A stretch of 64,000 nt of DNA from Ceratodon purpureus (taxonomy: Eukaryota > Streptophyta > Bryopsida > Pseudoditrichales > Ditrichaceae). This document shows positions 34,853-46,573 of the stretch, in pieces (position 1 is the first letter of the stretch; the number at the start of each line of letters is the position of its first letter). The translations under genes and the position numbers were made by a program. Under the pieces are notes generated by a model. That model was not told the DNA's origin. It saw only the letters and a list, made by a program, of their open reading frames with translations, and searched no databases. The stretch covers positions 13,890,041 to 13,954,040 of the forward strand of contig CM026428.1 in assembly GCA_014871385.1 (NCBI GenBank), given 5' to 3'.

Positions 34853-36659
34853 CCAATCCTGAATGCTGCTTTGTGATCCCTAAGTTCATACTTTTGATTG
34901 GTACTGTAAAGGTGAAATATTAAATTTGTATTTATACATATTGATATTGCATTTTAATATGGTTCGATTTTTTGAAATTTCCTAGAATTGAAACTCAAGA
35001 ATCTTCATTGATGCCCTGTGAAGCCCTGGCCTCAGTCTCAGTGCTTGTATGATAGTTCCTTTGAAAACTTTTGATTTGGAATTTGTGTGCGTTTCAGGCT
35101 GCTCATTTGGGGATTATCATAGCACCCACAAGTTCTACAAATTGATTATTTTTTGTGGACTCATGATGAGGCATGACTCAGCTAACATCTTATTGGTCAT
35201 GACAATGTATTGATTTAAAGAGAAAGGGAGCTTCTAGTAAATCTGTAAACAGGTTCTGGGCATAGGTACAATTTGGATTAGGATATATTTAATGATGTTG
35301 GTTTAAGCTCACTAAGTAGTGTCAACATTTGAGATTGTCAAATGGAAGCATTCAAGAGTACTTTTCATGGGTAACATCCACATTGATTGTTTCTTCAAAC
35401 AAGTTGGAGCGACAATGTATTGTAGAAGCAAACGTGCTCTATTGTGGCGACAACACCACGTTGCAGTTGGACTTGGTGATGGCTTTGGTGATGGTTTTGG
35501 TGATGGTCGGCTACATTGTCGGATGGTCTACAAACTAGATGAGTTTGATGAAAAATGTTTCGCCAATGTAATGCACTGAATGTTGCACAGAGCTATGAAT
35601 TTTTTGCAACACCCATTTTGCTTAGGCTTTGTAAGTCCGACAAGATTATTAGGTGCACCGTCCACAATCTCCTGAAATTGCCTGCAGTATCATGTAATGT
35701 ACATGAGCTAGCTATAAATTTGCTCCAGCCTCAGACAATAACATGTACCCTTTGATTTAGGGAACTTCGCCAAGACTTGTCTTCCAAACTTGGCAGCTCA
35801 ATTCAACATCGGATTCCTTGCTTGATATTTCTTCCTTTGTACATCTAAATGCATGATGAGTATTGATGTTTACATATCTCAACCCACAATTGAAGAATAT
35901 CAATCAAAGGATACTTTTGATGGGTTCTAGAAATCTCTAATGCTCCATTGTAAATGTTCATTTCAGAACAGTAAGTAGAAGCTTTCTCAATGCAGCGGGC
36001 AAACAAATTCCTTGAAAAAAAATGCCAAGAGCATAGTCAGAATATAGTTTATTTTTTTTATAATTTTTTTTTATAAATGTGAACATGTAAGAGCTTAGTG
36101 ACATAGCCAATACAAATGGCAAATTATGTAATGATGAGCTTAGTGACATTGAAAATACAAAAATTGAAACGTTATGTATGTAATTGAATCCTCAGAATTG
36201 GATTTTTTAATGTAAAAAAGTAATTACTACTTTATTCTTGAAATTGAAACATTCAATTTTTAGCCCTATACATTTTTTTACATTGGATGCTTTAAAGATG
36301 GACTTGGATTGATGAAAAAGATAAGGGGTTGTAGGCTTGTAGTCGTATAAAAAGTGCAGTATATTGGAGGGGACCAATTTCTTATCAAAGACTATTGCAT
36401 ACTACACAAATATTCACATTTACTACAACAACGGCGTTTTTTGTTCCCATGCTAAACACTAGTTCATACCACAAAAACACCCCACCACGTTGTAATAGAT
36501 CTCAAAATTTGGTGAATATCTCATTTATGGCCCCTTCAAAATTGAAAAGAGAAGTTTTGTTAATATTTATCATGATTTTCTATTTCATATTAAATTATCT
36601 AAATAACTCTAATGTCTTCTAATGGAAAGATGTTTTAGGGCAACCAGCAAGTATACCAG
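34853..36659. other. gene-free AT-rich region
   Basis: No supportable gene. A short GGTGATGG-type repeat at 35477-35510 makes two overlapping open frames (35319-35579 and 35329-35538) look more regular than they are. Confidence 0.35.
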
Positions 36660-36662
36660 TTA

Positions 36663-37513
36663 GAGCATCTTCACCGGAGACTCTAGAAAATGGCTCTGGC
36701 ATAGGCTTTGGGCGAGCTCGGGGAATGTGCCAGAGGGCACAAAAGTCGGTCCAGTGGCACCACACCCACCGGTGACTCTCGTGGACCAGGCCAGTCCCGC
36801 CTTACCCTGCTAGTTTTTTGCAGCCTTCGATAGTTCATCGATCAGTCGATCTCTGCTGAACGGAACGGCTATCGAAGCCTCGGAGAGTCACGTTCGACGT
36901 TTGCAGGGTGCTGCAGGAATCGTTGATCAAGGCTTGATTGTTGAGTGGAAGGATTGAAGAGATAACCAGCTGTGGGTCGATCGAGTAGACGTTTAGCCTG
37001 GATTGGATTAGTAGGTGTAATTTGTGTGGATCGACCGGGAATTAGGCAGTGATGGATGAGTTGCAGCAGGAAGGGGAACCATCGTCACCAGCTAGTTGCG
37101 AGGAGTATTGTGTTGCAAATTTGATCGGCATTGCCACGGAGCTATCTCCAGCATTTGGACTTCTAAGATGACGACGTGGATGGTGTAGTAGCTAGTTGGT
37201 TGGGTATAATCGCATGCAGGTGCGGAGACGAGCGGTTGGATTTTGTTGACACGAATGTGTTGATATTGACATAGGAAAGATTCCCGCCATCCTTCCCGAA
37301 AAGGTGCAAAACCTAAGAAGATTCGCTTTGACCAGCTCTCAAGTGCGGTGTAGAGAGCTCTGTATATCGTGAGTTTTGGCCGTGCCCTAGGCCTCCTTGG
37401 CCGAGCCCGACTTCTACGCTACCGTTGCAGAGTCAACGGTGCGATTCTTCTTTGCGACGTTGGCAGTAGGTGGCCGTTTTTTGGGCCTCCCAGAGTCTCC
37501 GGTGGAGACGCTC
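36663..37513. mobile_element. PIF/Harbinger-like MITE (TTA target), copy S
   Basis: 851 bp with TTA on both sides. Left end GAGCATCTTCACCGGAGACT, right end AGTCTCCGGTGGAGACGCTC. GC-richer than its surroundings. No transposase frame seen. Confidence 0.85.
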
Positions 37514-37664
37514 TTAGCTAGTGGATTGGCATTTTACACCAGCCTACCAAAATACTTTATGAAAGAGTGACAAAGTATTTTTTGCCATAAACTAGGGATG
37601 CGGTTATACCAAGGTTACTACACTAGATTCCATTAGAACTCTGAAGTTAAAAAAGTGTCCACAC

Positions 37665-37795
37665 TCAAAAATGGGGAGTAGATCTTTACTTCCATACCTC
37701 ATTCATGTGGGCTTTGGATTGGGGTAAATCAAACAGACACTTAAGTCATGTCGGTCTTTTCCGGAGACCGAAGTTTCTCTTTTTCTCTCTTGCCC
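37665..37795. repeat. dispersed ~120-bp repeat, copy 3
   Basis: Same orientation as copy 2. Shared blocks: GGAGTAGATCTTTACTTCCA, GGGCTTTGGATTGGGGTAAA, CATGTCGGTCTTTTCCGGAG. Confidence 0.7.
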
Positions 37796-37851
37796 TAAAT
37801 TATCGTTCAAATAGTGAGTACTTAAATGGACACTTCTCATATTATATTTAA

Positions 37852-38759
37852 TCCCTAACTGGCTTTGATCATTTCTCACCAAAAACAATTAAAAAAACTG
37901 CCAGCCATTTCTGAAGCAGGAGTGAACAAACTAAAATCAAAGCTTTCTTTGTTTTTCTAACCGTATGATCTGACTTAAGACTTCCATAATATCATGCACA
38001 AAAAAATTCAATAAATTTGACCGCGTGGATTAGAATTTGTAGAGTTTTAATCCTTTCCAAATATGATCAGCAGACTTTGACTTCTATTGTGTAATGTTTT
38101 GCACTATACAAGTTGGGGGTTTTGTACTTATGTGATGTAAATGATGTTAGTTACATGTGCACCAAATTTTAGATTTAACAAAAAGGTTTAGCATTGTGGA
38201 AAAAGTTATATAAGGAACATGGATTCATTTCTTTGCTAATGCTCATCTTATTTTATATTATAAACTATTTTTTGTTAGAATACATATTAATGCACTCAAA
38301 AAAAACATTTATGTCTATTCTTGAAGTTAAAAATAAAAAATAAAAAAAAATAAAAATCTCTATATTGTATGTCATTAAGAAAAAGTCTTTTTTGAGCTTG
38401 ACCAAAAAAGATGATAAAACTTTGGCTCCTTGTAACATGAAACTTTTCTACAATATAAAGTTTTTTTTTTTGGACAATCTCAAAGTCAATCATGTTAGTT
38501 ACTTTCATAAAAAATCCCAAAGGTAGTTGAAGGGTATATCAAACTTTTAGAACTGTCCAAAGTAAAAAAAATAAAAAATTGCTTCGGGCATCATAAATAG
38601 TTTTTCCAATGTCTAGCGCAAAAAAAAATTATATTCTAGCTAAACTCTTGCAATTCCCTACATCTTATAAAAATTCAAAAACTCATATCCAAAATTGACA
38701 TTGTGGGAACCTGTCCAAAATTTCAAAGAGCCTTCTCTAGGACTCTGGCCGAGTAGGGG
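37852..38759. mobile_element. TTAA-flanked MITE (piggyBac-like termini), degenerate copy
   Basis: 908 bp between TTAA sites at 37848-37851 and 38760-38763. Ends are worn: TCCCTAACTGGC at left (expected CCCCTAAACGGC) and GGCCGAGTAGGGG at right. Internal matches to the 60035-60865 copy include GGGAACCTGTCCAAAATTTC near the right end and AACCGTATGATCT near the left. Probably the oldest copy. Confidence 0.65.
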
Positions 38760-38763
38760 TTAA

Positions 38764-39532
38764 TATTGTTTCATTCTATATTATTTCCTTTGTTGAAACC
38801 AAATATGTTGTCCTTTAATCTATAAGTTGTGTCCATGACTAAATTACAATAAACATTATAATGCTTGGAGAAGGGTTCCAAAAGCATTTTGCAACAAATA
38901 CAATTCCTTTAGAGAATAGATCTGAACTTTCTTGATTGAAGCAAGAGCATGTGGAAATTATTTAGTGGCAGATCAATTACAAAGTTATTCTATGGTAGAA
39001 AGTAAAAATAATATAATCCAGGAATTGTCTTGTTTTTTTAACCACTTTGGTTTTTTGCCATAGACATAAAAACAAGACTACGGTTGCGCAAAAAAAAGTA
39101 AAGCTTGTGTGTCTAGTGAGACAGAGCATTTGTTTTATGCTCTACAAGCTTTTTGCAGTGTGGAGTGAAAAATACTTTGGTTGTGCCTTGGCTATCTTTG
39201 TCATATAAAAGATAAAGGGTTTTACAGTGAGAGTCGTAAGTTGGATGGTTAGATTCACTATTTTAGATGGTGATGTTCTCTATTGGATGGTGAGATTCAC
39301 TATCAACTTCAATGTACATACATTAAGTTACAGGGCATCCAATCTTCTATAAATTGGGGGTGGCTTACATCACAAACCAAAAACTTGTACCATGAAACTC
39401 TAAAATTTGTGATTAGCTCCATCTGCTATTAATAAGTTGATGCAGCCAATCATAATATCTTAGACCTCCGTTAGACAAGTTCTTGGTCCATAGTGTAAAC
39501 GGCCCCTATCTTCTTGGGACCATCAAATGAAA
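38764..39532. other. AT-rich spacer
   Basis: No gene. A short imperfect repeat (GGATGGT, GATTCACTAT) at 39240-39305 is the only structure noted. Confidence 0.3.
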
Positions 39533-39534
39533 TA

Positions 39535-40475
39535 CCGTACTTTAGGGTCAGCTTCGTCCCCCCTCGGTCGAATAATTAATTACTTTCAAGTTTTGATGTC
39601 CGACACTAAAAAAAGTATATTCTCAATTTCGACAATTTCTTTTTTAATTTCTTAAAAATTTGTCTTAAAGCCTTATTTAAATTTTCTACAAGTATTAATC
39701 CTCCACATCTTTTTCGCATTGGATGATAAGAAAGATATGATCATGAGTTGTGAATGCTCTTTGCTTTATGCAAGTAGAGTGGAGTTGTGTCCAACAATCC
39801 ATATGGGAAATGTGAACTTTGAGGTGAAGCACTTAGTTACTCTTCTTTTTTATAACACTCATAACTTTTACATATAGTCTTCAAATGACATAAAATTTGT
39901 TGGAGGTGAAAGATTACTTGATTTGTAAACTTTTCTTAGACCAACAAAATCTCAAAAAAGTTAATCTTCTATGCAAAAATGACCTCTGAAAAACTGTTTA
40001 AAACCCATTCTATCTTTTTTAATCTTTACAAGGCTGCAATGATTTGTTCATATCTTTTGCATAAAGACTTATTTTGAAACAAAATTTGTTGGAGCTAGAA
40101 GAAGAATTGATTTATCAACTTTTGTTGGCTAATCACAACTCTATAAAACTTCATCTTCTATGCTCAATTAGACTCCAAAAATCTCTGTACAACACATTTG
40201 AAAAGCCTCACCTAGAGTCTTGCTACTTCTTAACCCATATTCTTTGTAAACTAAGGTGTGTGAGCTTGATTACAAAAGGAGCACATTCTCTCCACTGTAA
40301 TTTACACATGCTTCAAATATAAGTAAATTTGTAGTGTGACGTGAAATTTCTTTACATTCCGGCAATTTTGAAAAATAATTGATATTAAATTCGACCAAAA
40401 ATGCCAATAATTTTCTAAAATTTCCGACATCTATTTGTGGAATTATTTTCTGATGAAGCTGACCCTAAAGTACGG
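39535..40475. mobile_element. TA-flanked CCGTA-type element, copy F
   Basis: About 941 bp with TA flanks. The termini are perfect: CCGTACTTTAGGGTCAGCTT and AAGCTGACCCTAAAGTACGG. Collinear with copy E, sharing long identical blocks (for example CAAGTAGAGTGGAGTTGTGT). No transposase frame. Confidence 0.9.
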
Positions 40476-40594
40476 TATACAAAGTAAAAACCCAGCCAAA
40501 CTCACAATACTTTCAGGATAACTGCTAAAATTGAACTAAAGAAAGCCATGCATGCTATGACCTAGTTGTGATTTAGTACTTGTGTGATGGACTA

Positions 40595-40990
40595 AGGTAG
40601 AGGGACCAGTAGTCGCCCAAATTTCAGGTTTGCTCCCTTGGGACAGTGGTGAAATTGGTTTATAATTTTTGATGGACTGCAAAGCTTGTACAAAGCCATT
40701 CCAAAAAAAAATAAAAAATTTGAGTAGGTCTATAATTTCCTATGAATTTTTGAGTGTTTAGTCCTAGGGGGGCCACTAACCGATCATAGAGTCTTGGTTA
40801 ACATGAGCAGTTGGATTCTGAAATTAGAACGTTTCTGCACCAATCAAAAGCACTCAAGTTTTGGAGACATGGGCGAAATTAGAACACTTTCTGTACACTT
40901 TCAAGAAACAGGGTGGATGGAAATCTGTGACCTATCCCAGAAGCATAGGGGGCGGCATTGGGACCCGGTTGGGATTCAGCACCTCTACCT
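40595..40990. mobile_element. TA-flanked AGGT-type MITE, copy O
   Basis: 396 bp with TA flanks. Left end AGGTAGAGGGACCAG, right end ATTCAGCACCTCTACCT. Only the outer ~9 bases pair well. No coding sequence. Confidence 0.65.
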
Positions 40991-40992
40991 TA

Positions 40993-41765
40993 CTTGTGGT
41001 GATGAAGTTGCATTTCAATGTGGTTGAAGGCTAATTGGATTTGGATAACAAGAACAATAGGTCTGCAGCAACTTAACCACAGATTAGAAAAGTTCTTACT
41101 CAATGGGCCAGAGCCTCAACTTCAAAAATTGCTGGATTCTTCCTCTTAGATATTGTGGGTTTACAAAAGAACATTCAGTGAACAATTCTCTTTATGAAGT
41201 AATACTATTCGAAATTGAACACTAATTGAAAAATACATGTAATCTTCCAAATACAAATATGTGCTTGAAAATGATTAATCACTTAAAAACTTCATGGACA
41301 GTACTCACTTGATGCAAATCAATATGGAAAACTTACGTTGGCTATGATCCATATTGTACAAAGCAAATGGTATAATGTTTGCACCCTAAAAATATATAGA
41401 GTTTTATTTGTGGATAGATTCAATATAAGATATAGTAATCATGAAATTGAAATATATGTATAAGAGACTGACATTTAAATTTATTTAAATTCCACTTATA
41501 TTGTTAAAAATTGTTCTAATATATTTCTTTATTACCGCTCTTTTTCTATTGCTTATGAACTATCATAGTAAGCTCTAACACTCTTTGAGATCACATTGTG
41601 GTTGTAGTACTTGTAAGCAGGCTATTTTAAGCTATTTTATTTTAGATTTTTTCTAATATTTTTATGACACATAGCTTTCATTGGTAGCTTTCCAATGGCA
41701 CAAATTTTGAAAGTATTTGCCCAAGTTGCCTATCATTCACAAAGGCATAAAGTGATAAGTGGTAG
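40993..41765. other. AT-rich spacer
   Basis: No gene or element ends supported. Confidence 0.3.
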
Positions 41766-44700
41766 CATTAGGTGCAAAATGGGGTCAAGAAAAGGCCGTG
41801 TAAGCCTGCCCAAATTAGGTGAACCCCCTGCCCAAATGCCGCTCTGTCGCTGGCAGCGGGTGCCAGAATCGCTGCCCGCAGAGTTAATAGGGCGTCTTAA
41901 TGGTCTGGGGATGGAGTTGCGGGGCGGGGTCGGTGTGCCTAGTGGCGCCGAGGTGGCTCCGTTGTTTGGTGAACCACGACTTGTCGCATTTACTGCAGTT
42001 GAAGCCCGATTCGAAGGAGAGATGACGGGAGATTGGTGTCAACCGTTTCAAGATTCGAAGTTTGCTGCCACAACGGGAAGAAGCCATGGAGCTCGGTCGA
42101 GACTAGGTTGGTCTCCCCACCTAGGAATGGGGCGAATCGAAGTTGGGTGCGTAGAATTTGGGTGTTGCAGGACCAAAGACCCAATTCTAAGGTGGAATTC
42201 GAGAGAGTCAAGGGAAATTGTGACAACTAAACCAGTGAGTATGATTTTACAGATACGCGCTGGCAGCAATTACAAATTCGAGCAGCAAGCATTGGAAGGG
42301 TGTTCTTGCAACTCCTACTGCCGTGGACTCAAGAGGTTGTATAAGTGTCGTATTCTCTATGGGAAGTTTGGGTCATGCATGGTAGATGATGCTATTCATT
42401 TGATCCTGCAATTTCCTTGAGTGGCTATGGTATAGGGTTTGGTTGTTGAGGACTCTCGAGTGTAGGGTATATGAACGATTTTCTGCATCCTTCCAGGCCA
42501 ATCCGGGGCCTTGAGAGCTTGAATCACTACTTCGGAATTCTGGACTCTCGAAGGCAACACGAGTGGTGGAGCCTTCAAGCTACCGTGTTGGAATTTCGCT
42601 TGATGCACGCTATGCACCACTTGTTAGGAGAGGTTCATTGAGATCCGAGCAACCCTGCCCATCAACATTTCCAGGACGGAGGGCAGCCGGGGATACAAAC
42701 ATTGACTTGTGGGTCGATGGCAGCATTTACCCGGTTGATCCAGGAACAGGGAGGCTACTTCCATTCAAAACTCTTCGAGATTGCCTGGAATTCATATGTC
42801 ATGGAGAGCAAGGTCTGTATGGATATGCCTGCAGATTGGGTCTCGTTGATGGAGGAAGATCTACACGGCGTGAAATGGAAATGCAGTGTCGACATTTAGA
42901 AGAAGAATTGGGGAAGGTGAGAGACGACCTTGCTGGCAGCAGAGAGAGGCTTGACCATAACAGGGACATTGAGAATACATGCATGCAATTGCGGATTGAA
43001 TTGGAGACTATTCGAACCGAGATGAGCAGCATGGAGAGAAATCACAGGGTGACAATACAGGGCTTGGAGACTGAGGTGCGTCGCTGGCAGCAGGCAAGTG
43101 AGCGACTACGGGAAGGGCCGAGCCCTTTGAAGGACACGCCTATGGGGATGCTACGTAGGGCTCGACCGCTCAGAGGGATTCATGAGTTGAATCATGGTTC
43201 AGGGTGGGCAAAACGTAGAGTGAAGCTCGTTAGGACGCATTTGCAACCTCATCTCGTGGATGCTGTCAACGACAACAACCGGGTCAACCATGAGAAGCAG
43301 CGACTTCATGGGGATAAAGCCTCCCAAACAGGAACTGCTGTAGCGTTAGCAAAGATATTGTCTAGGCATGAAGGTCTAACCCTCGCAACTCAGCCATCTA
43401 TGGAGCATGTTAAGTCAAAGATTGCTAGTAACGTCCTCAAGGCAATTGGAAAAAAGGTAGGGCCCGGTAATATTCTTGCTGCCTGCGACCAAGCAGTGGT
43501 GTCTTATCGCGGCTATGGTGCTATTTACCAAGCCGTGAAGGATCCACTTCGAGATTTGACCAAGGATGGGAAATCCAACATACTACCTAGTCCCTACCAT
43601 GTTAGAAGGCTTCGGCAGGAGCTAAATGCGAACTTGCCACAATTCATTATCCAATACTACGACGCTGAGGGAAGGATGGAGCTGCCAACAGTGTCAAAGA
43701 AAAGCAAGAAATCCGAGGAGCAGCGAAAGGAGGTGGTATTAGATGAAAAAAACTTGCTATTCACGGACCTTGAGGTGGTCCAGCAGAGCATGGTGATCTT
43801 TTATGGCATCACGGAATCAGGTATGCATCCTCTTCTTATCCTGTTGGCAGCAAAGGTGAATGTCCGTTTGGTGCCAGCAACTGCAATGTGTGTCTTTAAC
43901 AAAGGAAGCTAATTCGATTGCATTACACAAACATTCTCACGTGAGGATATTCTTGCAGAGTTGGAAGGGGCTCCGTTGATATTTGTCCTCAAACTGGATG
44001 AGGCAGAGATTGTAAACGGGAAGAAATTTGAACGTGTTAGCATCACGTTGATGAATAGGGCTTTGGACACTAACATTCAGGTGGACCACAAGAAGTACTT
44101 CTCAGTACAATCAGAGCAGGAGATTTGGCCAGTAGCCACGTTTCAGGTCGAGAAGGAGTCCTACGATGTTCTCGCGTGGATATTTGGAAAGTCGAACTTC
44201 CAGGCTGTGATTGCAGCACAGTCAAGCGGCGAGAAACTCACGGTCCTTGAAGTTGGAGAATTTCCCAACTCAAATCACCTGGTCAACTCCCAGCAAGTGC
44301 CAACTCTTGCTGCCGGCACCGAATTTCCACAATCATGTGTTTCTCCCTTCGCACTAACCCGCACCCACTCTCCCAAATCAGCTGGAATCCTCTCAGCCCC
44401 AACTCTCGCTGGCTGCAAACAATTTCTCAAGTGCGTCGCTTCTCCCGTAGCGCCGAATACCTGCTGGCTGCACTCACTCTCCCTACGGATTTCAAAAACT
44501 TCGGCACTCACTCGTCGTCGGTGGAGGAGGTAGGTGGGCGGACTCATAATTTCCTCGGTCTTAATGCTGGCAGAAAGTTTGCTGACATGAGCAGGCCGGC
44601 TCGGGATCCGTTCCTTGCTCCGCCAGTCCGCTGTCAGCCTGCCACTATAGCAGCGCCCTCCATACGCCTCGCGGGGAGGTCATTGGTTCGAGCCCCTGTG

Positions 44701-44822
44701 GCGGTTGCTGGCACCACGGTGGCACATCCAGTGCCATGTCAAAAAGTACGCGGGTAGCAGCCATTTTTTTCTCTCACGTGCCGCTTACACGGCCTTTTCT
44801 TGACCCCATTTTGCACCTAATG
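41766..44822. mobile_element. 3.06-kb TIR element of unassigned family
   Basis: Perfect 40-bp terminal inverted repeats: 41766-41805 begins CATTAGGTGCAAAATGGGGT, and 44783-44822 is its exact complement. The body is much GC-richer than the flanks and holds a long protein frame (42563-44533). The target duplication is uncertain: TA occurs one base outside the left end and directly at the right end, and no 8-11 bp duplication is visible. Perfect ends suggest a recent insertion. The frame at 41695-42420 starts outside the left repeat and reads through it, so its first part is not a real start. A tRNA-like B box (GGTTCGAGCCC) lies at 44685-44695 near the right end. Confidence 0.9.
42563..44533 (+). 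pseudogene. protein carried by the 3.06-kb TIR element, family not recognised
   Basis: One frame from 42563 to 44533, interrupted by a single TAA at 43910-43912 that could derive from CAA by one C-to-T change; the same frame continues at once with coding-like sequence. No clear ATG starts it, so the 5' end may be spliced from upstream. Residues about 1-95: globular (WVDGSIYPVDPGTGRLLPF). About 100-190: coiled coil with heptads (HLEEELGKVRDDLAGS). Then a basic region (LRRARPLRGIHELNHG), a helical part (SYRGYGAIYQAVKDPLRDLT) and a Lys-rich stretch. After the stop: LIFVLKLDEAEIVNGKKFER and TLMNRAL. LKLDEAEI could be the first acidic strand of an RNase-H-type fold, but that is inference; no full DDE/DDD set is visible. 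From about 44280 on the frame is Pro/Ser-rich and may be non-coding. Confidence 0.55.
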
Positions 44823-46541
44823 TATGTCCAAATAGTGTTTTCAAAATTTTGACTGCGGATATCTTCTAAAGTATGAGGAATTCTGAAGCATGAATGGTCT
44901 TGTTAGAAAGATATGAAAATTTCCATGATGTGCCTAAGTTAGAGCCACATCCGGTAAAATTTATCTCGTACGGAGCCTGGCCGGATCCTAAATCATACCA
45001 AAATTGCTGAGTTGATGTTGTAGGGGTAATATGTAAAAAAAATACTTCAAATGAACTTGATATGGTTATATATTTTTGAAATCATTTCTTGTGAAATTCA
45101 TGGTATGCCATGTAAATTCATTTTCCACTTCCAAAGGCAATTAGAAGCAGTGGATAGAGAATTTACACTTTGATCTTTCATTGTGAGAGCACCAAGTTTT
45201 TTGGACCACTTCCCACTTGGTCTACAATTCACCCGGTAGTCTTAGAAATCATGATCCAACTATTGCATTGTAGCCACCACTAGGCTAACCTAAGAACAAC
45301 TTCTTGAATATAAGAGTATTTTTGGAACAACTTCTTGAATATAAGAGTATTTTTGGATCAATGTAGCATTTGAAGGAAGCAAGAATATAAAGGTCAAACT
45401 TGATTCCTTTTCAAAGGATTAAGGTTTATTATAAAAAATAAAATAAAAATGTCAATCTCAAAAGCAATCATGTTACTAAGTTGTACAAAAAATCTCAAAG
45501 ATAGTAAAAGGGTGTAGCAAAAATCTTGGAGTTACCCTTTGTTGGAAAGAGAGGACTTAGATGAGCATCACTTTTCTCTAGATGTCCATGGAATAAGTTC
45601 ATCTTCCCAAATTTCAAAAGCCCATTTATGAACAAAGGTCCTTTAAAGTTTATCCAACTTATAATATCTGATGTCAATAATATAATTTACTTGCACGAAA
45701 GCTTAGCAAAGATGGAATGCTTTTATCAATGGAGGACTGTTGTGGTGAATACAGTAGACTTTACCGACATCAATAGCTTTTGGCACAAGACTATAAGTCA
45801 AGTTGATGAATTTATAAACCCAGTGAAGCTGTTTGATTCATTTCTAGCGGCAAACAAAGAAGCACTAGGAGGCAATTGAGATTTGGGCTCTTGAAGTAGT
45901 CAGAGTTGCATTGCCTAGCTCTCTTCAATCCCACCATTCATTCCTTTTGTCGCCCTTTAGGGGTGCTGGTGGCCCTAACATGACTCTGTTGACACCCATC
46001 ATGCCAGCCACCTCTAACCATGTCAACTTAGCCATGCACTTTGCTGGCTTATGTGGACCCATTAGCACTGCCATTTCGCTTGACATCAACAAACCAAGTG
46101 AGAAAATTCAATGGTAACTTTTCAGAATTTTCATACCCAACTCCGCGGGTCTCTTTATTTCTCCCCATCAAGCGTGGTTTGGATGCCAGGTTGGATAGGG
46201 TTCATTTTTTAGGTCCTTCCCATTTTCGTATTCTATAATTTTTAATCAGTTTTTTCTAGCTAAATTTGAGGCCACACCTTCCCATTTTGGCATCTAGGGT
46301 CTTTTTTTGGTTTTTTTGGGGGGCAAAATTCGGAATCGTAGGCCCTAAATTATACTACAGAACCTCTTGAGATCAAGAAGAGGCCTACTCAAACACAATA
46401 ATAGGGGCAAAGATTTGCTCCACCCGTTCCAAACTTGGGCTCTAAGCCATGCTTGATGGGCGGATGAAAACAGTTCCCAACTCTACAATCTTGTGATTGT
46501 TGATTTGGTAATATTCCAAGTGATGCTAATTATAAGTGAAA
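44823..46541. other. AT-rich spacer
   Basis: No supportable gene; open frames around 45628-46117 lack motifs. A 31-base duplication lies at 45294-45357. Confidence 0.3.
45294..45357. repeat. 31-base tandem duplication
   Basis: Two adjacent identical units starting GAACAACTTCTTGAATATAA. Confidence 0.9.
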
Positions 46542-46573
46542 TAAGGTAGAGGAACCTAAAGTCGACCATTTAA

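Noticed and set aside
35319-35579. Two overlapping frames with GDGFGDG repeats
   Set aside because: Caused by a short GGTGATGG repeat; no domain.
41695-42420. 241-residue open frame at the left of the 3-kb element
   Set aside because: It starts outside the element and reads through the 40-bp inverted repeat, and has no motif.
44641-44760. Functional tRNA gene
   Set aside because: A B-box-like sequence is present, but the T-stem does not pair and no cloverleaf can be drawn.
42563-44822. Polinton or other capsid-bearing element for the 3-kb TIR element
   Set aside because: Too short, and no polymerase, integrase, protease or capsid motif is visible.
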